Shown here piece after piece: positions 36,816-44,882 of a DNA stretch of 56,453 bases. Position 1 is the first letter of the stretch; each line of letters starts with the position of its first letter. Below the pieces are notes generated by a model. That model searched no databases. It had not been told where the DNA came from and saw only the letters and a program-made list of their open reading frames with translations. A program made the translations under genes and the position numbers. This stretch comes from Streptomyces beihaiensis (lineage in GTDB: Bacteria > Actinomycetota > Actinomycetes > Streptomycetales > Streptomycetaceae). The stretch lies in the NCBI RefSeq assembly GCF_026274175.1, contig NZ_JAPHNL010000233.1, forward strand, positions 1-56,453, in the 5' to 3' direction.

Positions 36816-36890
36816 GTGGCTCGCGACGGCGTGCAGCGGCCACGCTGGGGACAGGGGCGGGCACGATGTTCCTAGTTCCGAGGAGGGGCC

Positions 36891-37556
36891 ATGGAGAACA
36901 GCCCGTACCGCGAGAGCCGCCCGTACCAGGTGGCCGACGTGATGACACGCCCCGCCGTGGCCGTCGGCCGCGAGGACCTGTTCAAGGACGTCGTCGAGCG
37001 GCTGATGCAGGGCAAGGTCAGCGCGCTCCCCGTCCTCGAAGGTGACGGCCGTGTCATCGGCGTGGTGTCCGAGGCGGACCTGCTGCCCAAGGAGGAGTTC
37101 CGGGACAGCGATCCCGACCGTCTCACCCAGCTGCGCCGCGCGCACGACCTGGCCAAGGCAGGGGCGGCGACCGCGGGCGAGCTGATGAGCACGCCCGCCG
37201 TGACCGTCCACGCCGACGCCACCCTGAGCGAGGCCGCGCGCATCATGGCGCGGAGGCACGTCAAGCGGCTTCCCGTGGTGGGACCGACCGGACGGCTCGA
37301 AGGCATGGTCAGCCGTGGGGACCTGCTGAAGGTGTTCCTGCGCCCGGACAACGACCTGGCGGACGAGATCCGGCGCGACATCGTCGACCCGCTCTTCCCG
37401 GCGCCGATCGAACCCGTGCACGTCGTGGTCGCCAAGGGCGTCGCCACGCTGACGGGGCGGGTGACGGACCCCGAGCGGATCGAACTCGCCGCGCGCCTGG
37501 CACGCGGGGTCGAGGGCGTCGTGGACGTGGACTGCCGACTGACCGCGGAGGTCTGA
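36891..37556 (+). CDS. CBS-CBS-BON domain protein
   Basis: A 221-residue soluble protein. Two CBS motifs occupy ~12-70 (VADVMTRPAVAVGREDLFKDVVERLMQGKVSALPVLE in part) and ~95-150 (AGELMSTPAVTVHADATLSEAARIMARRHVKRLPVV in part), separated by a charged linker. A C-terminal BON domain (~160-221: GVATLTGRVTDPERIELAARLARGVEGVVDVDCRL) follows. CBS pairs bind adenine nucleotides and sense energy state; BON often contacts membranes. Mycobacterial Hrp1 (Rv2626c), a DosR-regulon member, is a shorter CBS pair. Paired DevR-like boxes lie 76-110 bp upstream. One of three such proteins in this block. Confidence 0.9.
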   Translation: MENSPYRESRPYQVADVMTRPAVAVGREDLFKDVVERLMQGKVSALPVLEGDGRVIGVVSEADLLPKEEFRDSDPDRLTQLRRAHDLAKAGAATAGELMSTPAVTVHADATLSEAARIMARRHVKRLPVVGPTGRLEGMVSRGDLLKVFLRPDNDLADEIRRDIVDPLFPAPIEPVHVVVAKGVATLTGRVTDPERIELAARLARGVEGVVDVDCRLTAEV

Positions 37557-37590
37557 GCCCGCGGAGGTCTGAGCCCGCAGAGGTCTGAGG
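37543..37590. repeat. Three tandem 16-bp copies spanning the CBS gene stop
   Basis: CCGCGGAGGTCTGAGC at 37543-37558 and 37559-37574, then CCGCAGAGGTCTGAGG at 37575-37590. The unit contains the last codons and the TGA of the CBS-BON gene, so the gene end has been copied downstream twice. Confidence 0.85.
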
Positions 37591-37756
37591 CGGTACCCCG
37601 GGGCGCGGTGCGGCGGTGCGAGGAGGCCCGGGCGGTTGAGGGGGCCCGCGCGGTTCACGGCGAGCGACGAGGTGTTCACGCGATGAGGCGTTCACGACGA
37701 GGACGAGGGACAAGGCGGGGAGACCGGGAGCGACAGGCGGAAGGGGCACCGCGCCC

Positions 37757-37808
37757 AGAAGGGTCACCGCGCCCCAGGGTCATCGCGGCCCCAGGGTCAC
37801 CGCGCCTC
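37757..37808. repeat. Three short tandem repeats in 290-bp spacer
   Basis: AGGGTCACCGCGCCCC, AGGGTCATCGCGGCCCC and AGGGTCACCGCGCCTC follow each other at 37760-37808. With GTTCACG repeats near 37655-37695 they fill much of the 290-bp gap between the convergent CBS and Rv1733c-family genes. No ORF with similarity is seen there. Confidence 0.7.
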
Positions 37809-37846
37809 GCGTTCGGTGCGGCGCCGGTGCGCGCTCACGTGTGCGC

Positions 37847-38431
37847 TCACGCCGTCCACCGCGGCCCGACCAGCTTCCACTCCGCGTCCCACTCGTCCAA
37901 GCGGCGCCGCATCAGTCCGGCGCGGACCACCCAGCCCACCGCCCAGACCGAGGCACCGGCCAGCGGTGCGACGAGCGTGCCCGTCATGACCGCCTGCACC
38001 GCCGAGGCCGAACCGCTGACGGGCGCCGACACCACATGGCCCGCACGGTCGGTCCACACCGTCACGTGGCTGCCCGACCGGGTGCCGGGAGAGACCCTCG
38101 CCCGGTCGGTGCGCGGGGTGCCGTTCGGATCGGTCCAGCGCACCGGCGCCCACACCTTTCCGCCCAGTTCGGGGTCGCGGGCGAGCGGAGACGTGGTCGC
38201 GTCGCCGGTTAGCACGGCGGAGACGGAGTGGGCCCGCGCGTTCGCCGTCGCGTAGCCCGAAACCGTGGCCCGTGCCGCCACCACGCCCGCGACCACCCCG
38301 AAGACGACGGCGAGCAGCCAGACGGAGAGCACGATCCATGCCTCGACGACATCGCTGTGCCGCCGCAGGGCGTTGTGCCGCCAGCGCCACAGCAGTGGCT
38401 GTTCGACCGTGGAAGGAGTTGCCCACGTCAT
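37847..38431 (-). CDS. Rv1733c-family membrane protein
   Basis: A 194-residue protein with two membrane helices, at ~30-55 (AWIVLSVWLLAVVFGVVAGVVAA) and ~145-170 (MTGTLVAPLAGASVWAVGWVV), enclosing an extracytoplasmic domain of about 90 residues with VWAPVRWTDPNGTPRTDRARVSPGTRSGSHVTVWTDRAG in part. This layout and the W-D/P-G motif match the Rv1733c family; Rv1733c is induced by DosR in M. tuberculosis. It lies 33 bp after a CBS-BON gene on the same strand and is probably read from that gene's box-containing promoter. Function unknown. Confidence 0.85.
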   Translation of the reverse strand: MTWATPSTVEQPLLWRWRHNALRRHSDVVEAWIVLSVWLLAVVFGVVAGVVAARATVSGYATANARAHSVSAVLTGDATTSPLARDPELGGKVWAPVRWTDPNGTPRTDRARVSPGTRSGSHVTVWTDRAGHVVSAPVSGSASAVQAVMTGTLVAPLAGASVWAVGWVVRAGLMRRRLDEWDAEWKLVGPRWTA

Positions 38432-38464
38432 CGCCGTCTCCTCTCGGTTCCCGTGACGCCCGGT

Positions 38465-39265
38465 TCAGGGCGTACGGCTGCGGTGACCGTCCGCGGCATC
38501 AGGGTTCAGGTCGGGAAGGTGCGGGGGTCCGGCCAGACGGCACCGCACGTCCACCACCCCGGCCACGGCCCTGGCGAGCCGCACCGCGACCGGCACCAGT
38601 GCCGTCTCGTCGACCCGGCCGGCCAGCGTGACCACACCGTCGCGCGCCTCCACGCGCAGGGCGGCGGCGCGCGGGCCGAAGAGCGGCTCCGCGACCTCAC
38701 GCATCACCTCGTCGGCGATCTCCGAGTCGTCCCGCAGATAGACCTTCAGCAGGTCGGCGCGGCTGACGATGCCCCGCAGCGTGCCGTCGTCGCCGACGAC
38801 CGGCAGCCGCTTGACGCGGGCGCGTGCCATGAGGCGTGCGGCGTGCGCGAGCGTGGCGTAGGGCGCCACGGTGACCGGCGGGGCGGACATCAGCTCGGCC
38901 GCCGTGGCCGCCGCCCCGGCCGTCCACGAGGCTCGTGTGCCGTGGCGCACGCGGTCACGCCCCGGTGCGGGCGCCTCCAGGTCGTCGTACACGGTGTGCG
39001 GGCCGTACTCGTCTGACGAGTCGGAACCACGGGACACGTCGTGCGGCCCGGCGGTCTCGTCCCCGGCGTCCTGCTGGGCCTGTGGCGCCAGCAGATCGGC
39101 CTCGGAGACGACTCCGACGACCCGCCCGGCGTCGTCGAGCACCGGCAGTGCGCTGACGTGCCACTCGCGCATGGCCTTGACGATCGCCTTGAAGGACGCG
39201 GCGCCGCGCAGGGCCACGACCTTGCGGGTCATCACGTCGCTCACACGGGGCGGGGTGGCGTACAT
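38465..39265 (-). CDS. CBS-CBS-BON domain protein
   Basis: A 266-residue protein. CBS motif 1 (~8-65: VSDVMTRKVVALRGAASFKAIVKAMREWHVSALPVLD in part) and CBS motif 2 (~130-190: AAELMSAPPVTVAPYATLAHAARLM, VKRLPVVGDDG) are split by an acidic ~60-residue linker (SDSSDEYGPHTVYDD). The BON domain is at ~205-250 (GVVTLAGRVDETALVPVAVRLARAVAGVVDVRC in part). It is a diverged paralogue of the CBS protein at 36891. Predicted role: sensing adenylate energy charge in slowed growth. GGGAGG lies before the ATG. Two DevR-like boxes are 72-106 bp upstream; the Rv1733c-family gene follows in the same unit. Confidence 0.9.
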   Translation of the reverse strand: MYATPPRVSDVMTRKVVALRGAASFKAIVKAMREWHVSALPVLDDAGRVVGVVSEADLLAPQAQQDAGDETAGPHDVSRGSDSSDEYGPHTVYDDLEAPAPGRDRVRHGTRASWTAGAAATAAELMSAPPVTVAPYATLAHAARLMARARVKRLPVVGDDGTLRGIVSRADLLKVYLRDDSEIADEVMREVAEPLFGPRAAALRVEARDGVVTLAGRVDETALVPVAVRLARAVAGVVDVRCRLAGPPHLPDLNPDAADGHRSRTP

Positions 39266-39335
39266 GGCGTCCTCCCGGGGCTGGGTGCCGTCCGTGGACA
39301 CCTTCAGGCTCCGGCGCCCACGCCGCCCGCGGCAG

Positions 39336-39371
39336 AGGCCTATCGGTCCCGGTCACCCGGCCCCTAGGCCC
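39336..39371. promoter_or_regulatory. Paired DevR/OsdR-like boxes before CBS / Rv1733c unit
   Basis: On the minus strand GGGACCGATAGGCCT (39336-39350) and GGGCCTAGGGGCCGG (39357-39371), centres 21 bp apart, ~70-105 bp upstream of the CBS start at 39265. The distal box overlaps the stop codon of the sensor kinase gene. Confidence 0.6.
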
Positions 39372-41139
39372 TGTCTTCGGGACCGGGCCCGCCCGGCGAC
39401 CGGGTGCCCGCCCGCGCGGACCGCCCGCCGGGCAGCGGCACACGCCAGTCCAGGGCGGAGCCGCCGTCCTCGGGCCTGGTCACCCGCAGTCTTCCGCCCA
39501 GTTTCTCGGCCCGCTCGGCCATGTTGGACAGCCCGCTGCGCCGGCCTTCGGCCGGAATGCCCACCCCGTTGTCCGCCACCGTCAGCCAAAGCTCGTGGCC
39601 GTCCGTCGTCACGGCGACCTGCGCCCGGTCCGCGTGGGCGTGCCGGGCCATGTTGGTGAGCGCCTCGGAGAGCACCGCCACCAGGTCGTCGGCGATCTCC
39701 TGCGGAACCTCGGTGTCCAGGAGCCCTTCCATCCGCAGGCTCGGCGCGAAGCCGAGGACCGGGGCGGACTCGCTGACCGCGCGGACGACCCTGGCCCGCA
39801 GTCCGGTCTCGGCCCCGTCCTGGTGGGCGCGGAGGCCGAAGATGGTCGACCGGATGATCTTGATGGTCTCGTCGAGGTCGTCCACCGCCCGCAGCACCCG
39901 CTCGTTGGCCACCGGATGGACGATGAACCGGCCCGCGCTCTGCAGGGTCATCCCGATCGCGAACAACCGCTGGATGGCCAGGTCGTGCAGGTCACGGGCG
40001 ATGCGGTCGTGGTCCTCCAGGAGCTCGACCTGCTGCGCGGACCGCCGCCGCTCGGCCAGCTCCATCACGATCGCCGCCTGGGCGGCGAACGTCTGGAGCA
40101 TCTCCGTCTCCTGCTGCAGAAAGACCGGCCGACCCGCCCCGCGGGCCACCAGGACCACACCGCGCAGGGCGTCGGGACCCGTGCCGATCGGGACGGCCAC
40201 GGCCGGGCCGAGGCCCTCGAAGCGCGGCGGCTCGGGCGAGATCCGCTCGTCGTGCCGGGCGTCGTCGGTGGTGGCGGGGGCGGCCGTGCGCAGGGCCAGA
40301 CCCATGAGCGTGCCCTCGATCGGCAGGACGAGACCGCGGTGCGCCCCGGCCTGGGACCCCACCGCGATCTCCACGTAGAACGACGGCGCGTCCGGCATCG
40401 GGGTCGCCACGGCGGCCAGATCGGAACCGGTGATCGCGCGGGCGCGCTCCGCGATCAGGACGAGGGTCTCCGTGCCCTCGCTGCCGGACATCAGGCTGTG
40501 GCTGATCTCGGCGTTCGCCAGCAGCCAGCGCTCGCGCAGCCGCGTCTCCTCGTACAGGCGGGCGTTGTCGATGGCCACGCCGGCGGCCACGGCCAGCGTG
40601 GACAGCAGCGACTGGTCCTCCGCGTCGAATTCGGCGCCGCCGCGCTTCTCGGTCAGATACAGGTTCCCGAAGACCTGGCCGCGGACCCGGATCGGGACCC
40701 CCAGGAAGCTGTTCATCGGCGGATGGCCCGGCGGGAACCCGTACGACGCAGGATGCTCGGACAGCTTCGTCAGGCGCAGCGGGCGCGGGTGGCGGATCAG
40801 CTCGCCGAGGATGCCGCGGCCCTCGGGAAGGTGACCGATCGCGGTGATCTGCTCCTCGCTCGCGCCCACGGTGTGGAAGGCGGACAGGGTCCTGCCGTCC
40901 GGGCCGATGACGCCCAGCGCCGCGTACTCGGCGTCCACGAGGTCGGCGGCGGCTTGGGCGACGGAGCGCAGCACCTGGTCGAGCTCCAGCTCCCGGCCGA
41001 CCGAAAGCACCGCGTCGAGCAGGCCGTTCACCCGGTCGCGGGTACTGCGGGCCGCGTCGATACGCGCCTGCAGCTCCTCGAACAACTCGTCCAGCTTCAG
41101 CTGCGGCAGCCGTATCCGTGGCTCTTCCGGGTCTGACAC
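39364..41139 (-). CDS. DevS/DosS-like haem-GAF sensor histidine kinase
   Basis: A 591-residue cytosolic kinase. GAF-A (~50-190) contains FPPGHPPMNSFLGVPIRVRG then VFGNLYLTEK: H139 and Y161 are 22 residues apart, exactly as the haem-ligand His149 and distal Tyr171 of M. tuberculosis DevS, so a haem sensing O2, NO, CO or redox state is likely. GAF-B spans ~215-360. A HisKA_3 domain holds the phospho-His in DRIARDLHDLAIQRLF, and an HATPase has VADNGVGIPAEGRRSG. The GTG at 41139 has GGAGGT upstream. Its partner response regulator is not adjacent. Candidate boxes lie 117-153 bp upstream, in the promoter region shared with ppdK. Confidence 0.92.
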   Translation of the reverse strand: MSDPEEPRIRLPQLKLDELFEELQARIDAARSTRDRVNGLLDAVLSVGRELELDQVLRSVAQAAADLVDAEYAALGVIGPDGRTLSAFHTVGASEEQITAIGHLPEGRGILGELIRHPRPLRLTKLSEHPASYGFPPGHPPMNSFLGVPIRVRGQVFGNLYLTEKRGGAEFDAEDQSLLSTLAVAAGVAIDNARLYEETRLRERWLLANAEISHSLMSGSEGTETLVLIAERARAITGSDLAAVATPMPDAPSFYVEIAVGSQAGAHRGLVLPIEGTLMGLALRTAAPATTDDARHDERISPEPPRFEGLGPAVAVPIGTGPDALRGVVLVARGAGRPVFLQQETEMLQTFAAQAAIVMELAERRRSAQQVELLEDHDRIARDLHDLAIQRLFAIGMTLQSAGRFIVHPVANERVLRAVDDLDETIKIIRSTIFGLRAHQDGAETGLRARVVRAVSESAPVLGFAPSLRMEGLLDTEVPQEIADDLVAVLSEALTNMARHAHADRAQVAVTTDGHELWLTVADNGVGIPAEGRRSGLSNMAERAEKLGGRLRVTRPEDGGSALDWRVPLPGGRSARAGTRSPGGPGPEDRA

Positions 41140-41255
41140 CGCGTACCTCCAGACCTGTGGGACGCATCGACCGCATCGACCCGCGCCAGCGATCCCACCC
41201 GTCCACGGTAGCCCCGAGCGACCAGCGGCGCCGTGCACGCCGGGCTCCGGAGCCG

Positions 41256-41292
41256 GGGCCGGTCGGCCCCGCCGCCGGGGACCGGGAGACCT
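41256..41292. promoter_or_regulatory. Paired DevR/OsdR-like boxes between sensor kinase and ppdK
   Basis: GGGCCGGTCGGCCCC (41256-41270, near-perfect palindrome) and GGGACCGGGAGACCT (41278-41292), centres 22 bp apart. They lie 68-104 bp before the ppdK ATG and 117-153 bp before the divergent kinase start, so they may drive both. Confidence 0.6.
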
Positions 41293-41359
41293 CGCGCCGC
41301 GGTCGCGCCCGGTCGACGCTGGAAGCACACAGGAGACTGCGCGGCCGAGGAGCGGCGAG

Positions 41360-43930
41360 ATGGTCCGTCACGTGTACGACTTCCAGGACGGCGACCGTAC
41401 GATGGCCGCTCTGCTCGGCGGCAAAGGCGCCAACCTGGCCGAGATGACCCGCCTGGGACTGCCGGTGCCGCCCGGCTTCACCGTCACCACCGACGCCTGT
41501 CGCGCCTTCCTCGCCGACGGCGAGGAACCGGAGGGCCTGTCGGCGGAGATCTCCCGGCACCTGTCGGTCCTGGAGAGCGCCGGTGGCCGCAGGCTGGGAC
41601 AGCCGGACGACCCACTCCTCGTGTCCGTCCGCTCCGGCGCCCGCTTCTCCATGCCCGGAATGATGGACACCGTCCTGGACATCGGCCTCAACGACGCCTC
41701 CGTGCACGGCCTCGCCAAGGTCTCCGGCGACGCACGGTTCGCCTGGGACTCCTACCGGCGCCTCGTCCAGATGTACGGCAGCACGGTCATGGGAGTCGAC
41801 CAGGCGTTCTTCGACGAGGCCCTGACCCTGTTCAAAGAGGCCCGCGGCGCCCCCGACGACGTGCACCTGGACGCCTCCGACCTGGCCTGGCTCGTGGACA
41901 CGTACAAGACGGTGATCCGCAACGAGACCGGGTACGACTTCCCGCAGTCCCCGGCCGAGCAGCTGCGCCACGCCGTCCTCGCCGTCTTCCGCTCCTGGAA
42001 CGCCGAACGGGCCCGCCTGTACCGGCGCCGCGAGCACATCCCGGACGACCTGGGCACCGCCGTCACCGTGCAGCGCATGGTCTTCGGGAACCTCGGCCCC
42101 GACTCCGGCAGCGGCGTCGCCTTCACCCGTGACCCGGCCACCGGACGCCCCGGCCTGTACGGCGACTACCTGCCCGACGCGCAGGGCGAGGACGTCGTCG
42201 CCGGGATCCGCGACACCGTGCCGCTGGCCGAACTCGCCAGGATCGCCCCGCGCTGCCACACCCAACTGCACGACCACGCCGTCACGTTGGAGCGCCACTA
42301 CCGCGACCTGTGCGACATCGAGTTCACCGTCGAGCACGGCACGCTGTGGCTGCTGCAGACCCGGATCGGCAAGCGCACCGCCGAGGCCACCTTCGCCATC
42401 GCGGCCGAACTGGTCGGCGAGGGGCTGATCACCGCCGCCGAGGGACTGCGCCGTGTCCACGGCGAACAGCTCGGCCGGCTCATGTTCCCGCGTTTCGACA
42501 CCGAACGGGCGGGTGCCGAGCTCGCCCACGGCCTGCCCGCCTCGCCCGGCGCCGCGTCCGGCGCCGCCGTGTTCGACAGCGCGGAGGCGGTCCGGCGCGC
42601 GGACGCGGGCGAAGCGGTGGTGCTCGTGCGCGAGGAGACCAGCCCCGACGACCTGCCCGGCATGGTCGCGGCCCGCGCCGTGCTCACCAGCCGGGGTGGC
42701 AGGACCAGCCACGCGGCCGTCGTCGCCCGCGGAATGGGCAGGGTCTGCGTGTGCGGAGCGCAGGACATCACGGTCGACACGGCGAGGCGGCGGCTCACCG
42801 CACGCGACGGCACCCTCGTCGAGGAGGGCACCGTCATCTCGGTCGACGGCTCCACCGGCTCCGTGTACGCGGGCGAGGTGCCGCTCGTGGCCTCCGCGAC
42901 CATGCGCTATCTGGAGTCCGGAGTCCAGTCCGACAGCGTCGTCTCGGCGGTCGCCCGCGCTCTCGAACACGCCGACTCCGTGCGCCGACTTGAGGTGCGG
43001 GCCAACGCCGACACCCCGCAGGACGCCGCGCGCGCACGTCGGTTCGGGGCCCAGGGCATCGGCCTGTGCCGTACCGAGCACATGTTCCTCGGCGAACGGC
43101 GTCCCCTGGTCGAGCGGATGATCCTCGCCCGCACGGACGCCGACCGCGCGCACGCCCTCGACGCCCTGCTGGCTCCGCAGCGCGACGACTTCACCGCCGT
43201 CCTGGAGGCGATGGACGGACTGCCGGTCACCATCCGGCTGCTCGACCCGCCGCTCCACGAGTTCCTGCCCGACCGCACGCACGAGGTCAACCCGATGCTG
43301 GGCCTGCGCGGAGTGCGGCTCGGGCTCGTCGTGCCGGGCCTCGTCGCCATGCAGGTACGCGCGGTCGCCGAGGCCGTCGTCGCCCGCACCCGCGCCGGGG
43401 GAGACCCGCGGGCCGAGATCATGGTGCCGCTGGTCAGCACTGTCGAGGAATTGCGGCTCACCCGCGAAGAGGTGGAGCGGGTCCTGGCCGAGGTCACCGA
43501 GGAGACCGGCGTCGACATCCACTGCCCCGTCGGCACCATGATCGAGCTGCCCCGGGCCGCCCTCACGGCCGCACGCATCGCGACGGAGGCGGAGTTCTTC
43601 TCCTTCGGCACCAACGACCTCACCCAGACCACCTGGGGCTTCTCCCGCGACGACGTCGAGGCCGAGTTCTTCTCCGCCTACCTCGACAAAGGCGTCCTCG
43701 CCGCCTCACCGTTCGAGACGCTCGACCGGGAGGGCGTGGGACGCCTGGTCCGTATCGCCGTCGACGAGGGCCGGGCCGCCCGGCCCGGCCTGCGGACCGG
43801 GGTCTGCGGCGAACACGGCGGCGACCCCGAATCGATCCGCTTCTTCCACGCGGCGGGTCTGGACTACGTGTCCTGCTCGCCCTACCGGGTCCCCGTGGCC
43901 CGCCTGGAGGCGGGCCGCGCCGCGCTGTGA
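41360..43930 (+). CDS. ppdK: Pyruvate, phosphate dikinase
   Basis: An 856-residue enzyme that interconverts pyruvate, ATP and Pi with PEP, AMP and PPi. The nucleotide domain opens with LLGGKGANLAEMTRLGLPVPPGFTVTTDAC in part and includes SVRSGARFSMPGMMDT; the swivelling domain has the phospho-His in GGRTSHAAVVARGMG; the PEP barrel ends with SFGTNDLTQTTWGFSRDD and catalytic Cys in GVCGEHGGDP. Full length for the family. GAGGAG precedes the ATG. Making PEP from pyruvate, or PPi-linked ATP saving, would suit energy-limited cells, fitting the dormancy-type block. No PPDK regulatory protein gene is adjacent. Confidence 0.95.
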   Translation: MVRHVYDFQDGDRTMAALLGGKGANLAEMTRLGLPVPPGFTVTTDACRAFLADGEEPEGLSAEISRHLSVLESAGGRRLGQPDDPLLVSVRSGARFSMPGMMDTVLDIGLNDASVHGLAKVSGDARFAWDSYRRLVQMYGSTVMGVDQAFFDEALTLFKEARGAPDDVHLDASDLAWLVDTYKTVIRNETGYDFPQSPAEQLRHAVLAVFRSWNAERARLYRRREHIPDDLGTAVTVQRMVFGNLGPDSGSGVAFTRDPATGRPGLYGDYLPDAQGEDVVAGIRDTVPLAELARIAPRCHTQLHDHAVTLERHYRDLCDIEFTVEHGTLWLLQTRIGKRTAEATFAIAAELVGEGLITAAEGLRRVHGEQLGRLMFPRFDTERAGAELAHGLPASPGAASGAAVFDSAEAVRRADAGEAVVLVREETSPDDLPGMVAARAVLTSRGGRTSHAAVVARGMGRVCVCGAQDITVDTARRRLTARDGTLVEEGTVISVDGSTGSVYAGEVPLVASATMRYLESGVQSDSVVSAVARALEHADSVRRLEVRANADTPQDAARARRFGAQGIGLCRTEHMFLGERRPLVERMILARTDADRAHALDALLAPQRDDFTAVLEAMDGLPVTIRLLDPPLHEFLPDRTHEVNPMLGLRGVRLGLVVPGLVAMQVRAVAEAVVARTRAGGDPRAEIMVPLVSTVEELRLTREEVERVLAEVTEETGVDIHCPVGTMIELPRAALTAARIATEAEFFSFGTNDLTQTTWGFSRDDVEAEFFSAYLDKGVLAASPFETLDREGVGRLVRIAVDEGRAARPGLRTGVCGEHGGDPESIRFFHAAGLDYVSCSPYRVPVARLEAGRAAL

Positions 43931-43998
43931 CGCCCGTGCCGCGCTGTGCCGCCGCCTGTGATGCCCGTGCCGCGCTGTGCGGGCCGTGCCGCGCTGTG
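43919..43998. repeat. Four copies of ppdK-end sequence downstream of ppdK
   Basis: GCCGCGCTGTG, which includes the last codons of ppdK, recurs at 43919, 43938, 43969 and 43988 (spacing 19, 31, 19 bp) inside longer similar units with TGAYGCCCGTGCC. It looks like repeated local duplication of the gene end. Confidence 0.75.
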
Positions 43999-44042
43999 CC
44001 GCCGCTGTGATGCCCGTGCCGCCCCGTGACACCCGGTGCCCT

Positions 44043-44096
44043 GACGCGGCGCGCGCCATGAACTCTGCCGCGACGCGGCGCGCGCTATGAGCTCTG
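44043..44096. repeat. 28-bp tandem duplication at end of XRE/flavin-domain gene
   Basis: Two 26-bp near-identical copies, starting GACGCGGCGCGCGC, at 44043-44068 and 44071-44096, differing at two positions. The right copy encodes the C-terminal codons and TAG of the gene ending at 44085; the left copy lies just beyond it. Confidence 0.8.
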
Positions 44097-44861
44097 CGAG
44101 GGCCGCGTCCGCGCGTCGTCCGGCGGACGCACGTCCCCGGGGCCCTCCGCGACGATCCGGCGCCCGGTGATCTCCCGGGGCGCGATCCGCATCCACACGT
44201 CCCGCGCACCGTCCGCCCACGGCGCGCTGAACTCCTGTTCGGCCAGCCGCTGCTGCTCCGCCGGGTCCGTCACGGTCGACGCCCGCCCGCGGACCAGCAC
44301 ACTCCACCCCTGCCCGAACGCGTCGTCGACACGGTCGACCTCGAACGCCACGGGGTGCCCCTGCGCCAGCGACGGGGTGGCGTCCCGCGCGGTGCGGAAC
44401 ACGATGTCGCCGTCGATCACGGTGTAGTTGACGGGCACGGCCACGGGCCCGTCGGCGACGTCCAGCGCAATACGCCCCACCCCGTGCGTACCGAGCAGCG
44501 ACCTGCACTCGGCGGGCGACAGCTCGGTGAAACGCGGCTCGCGCGCGGCGCGGCCGGTGCCGGGCGGCTCGTCGACGGCACTGCCGGTCAGCGACGTGTA
44601 CGGAATCTCCAGCGCCTCGGCGAGACGGATCAGGGGGCCGCTGCCCGGCGCGGCGGCCGAGCACTCCTCCAGATACCTCAGATAGCTCGTGGCCATCCCC
44701 GCGCGCACCGCCACCTCCCGGCGCGTGAGCCCGAGTTGCAGCCTGCGCGCGGTCAGCCGCCTGCCCAGGTCGCCGGGCGGCCTGCGCGCCGACTGTGCCC
44801 GGGGCTCTTGCGTCGCGGCGTCCTGCGCCGTCCTCGTGGGCACGGCCCGCATCTCGGTCAT
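44085..44861 (-). CDS. XRE helix-turn-helix fused to pyridoxamine 5'-phosphate oxidase-like domain
   Basis: A 258-residue two-domain protein. Residues ~30-95 form an XRE-type helix-turn-helix (LGRRLTARRLQLGLTRREVAVRAGMATSYLRYLEE in part). Residues ~115-235 match the pyridoxamine-phosphate-oxidase/ nitroreductase-like FMN barrel (LGTHGVGRIALDVADGPVAVPVNYTVIDGDIVFRT in part, SVLVRGRASTVTD). Such fusions probably act as flavin- or F420-dependent redox-responsive regulators. ATG 44861 is chosen, with GAGGG upstream; a GTG at 44870 is too close to its ribosome site. It is 21 bp behind the alcohol dehydrogenase gene, last in the usp-adh unit. Confidence 0.88.
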   Translation of the reverse strand: MTEMRAVPTRTAQDAATQEPRAQSARRPPGDLGRRLTARRLQLGLTRREVAVRAGMATSYLRYLEECSAAAPGSGPLIRLAEALEIPYTSLTGSAVDEPPGTGRAAREPRFTELSPAECRSLLGTHGVGRIALDVADGPVAVPVNYTVIDGDIVFRTARDATPSLAQGHPVAFEVDRVDDAFGQGWSVLVRGRASTVTDPAEQQRLAEQEFSAPWADGARDVWMRIAPREITGRRIVAEGPGDVRPPDDARTRPSQSS

Positions 44862-44882
44862 GGCCCTCACGTCCTTTCCGGG

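Larger units (their letters stand above)
36055..36890. other. 836-bp region with one gene remnant and paired regulatory boxes
   Basis: No intact gene is supported here. It holds a 5' remnant of an ABC ATPase gene (36316-36468), about 300 bp with nothing recognisable on either strand, and two DevR-like boxes (36781-36815) before the CBS gene. Open frames exist on the minus strand (one contains STEYTARLGEIVLRHGTKIQ) but have no start signal or family match. Confidence 0.6.

Noticed and set aside
39992-43522. Long minus-strand open frame of 1176 codons opposite ppdK
   Set aside because: It is the GC-bias shadow of ppdK and of the kinase gene, rich in Gly/Arg/Asp/Val, with no domain similarity.
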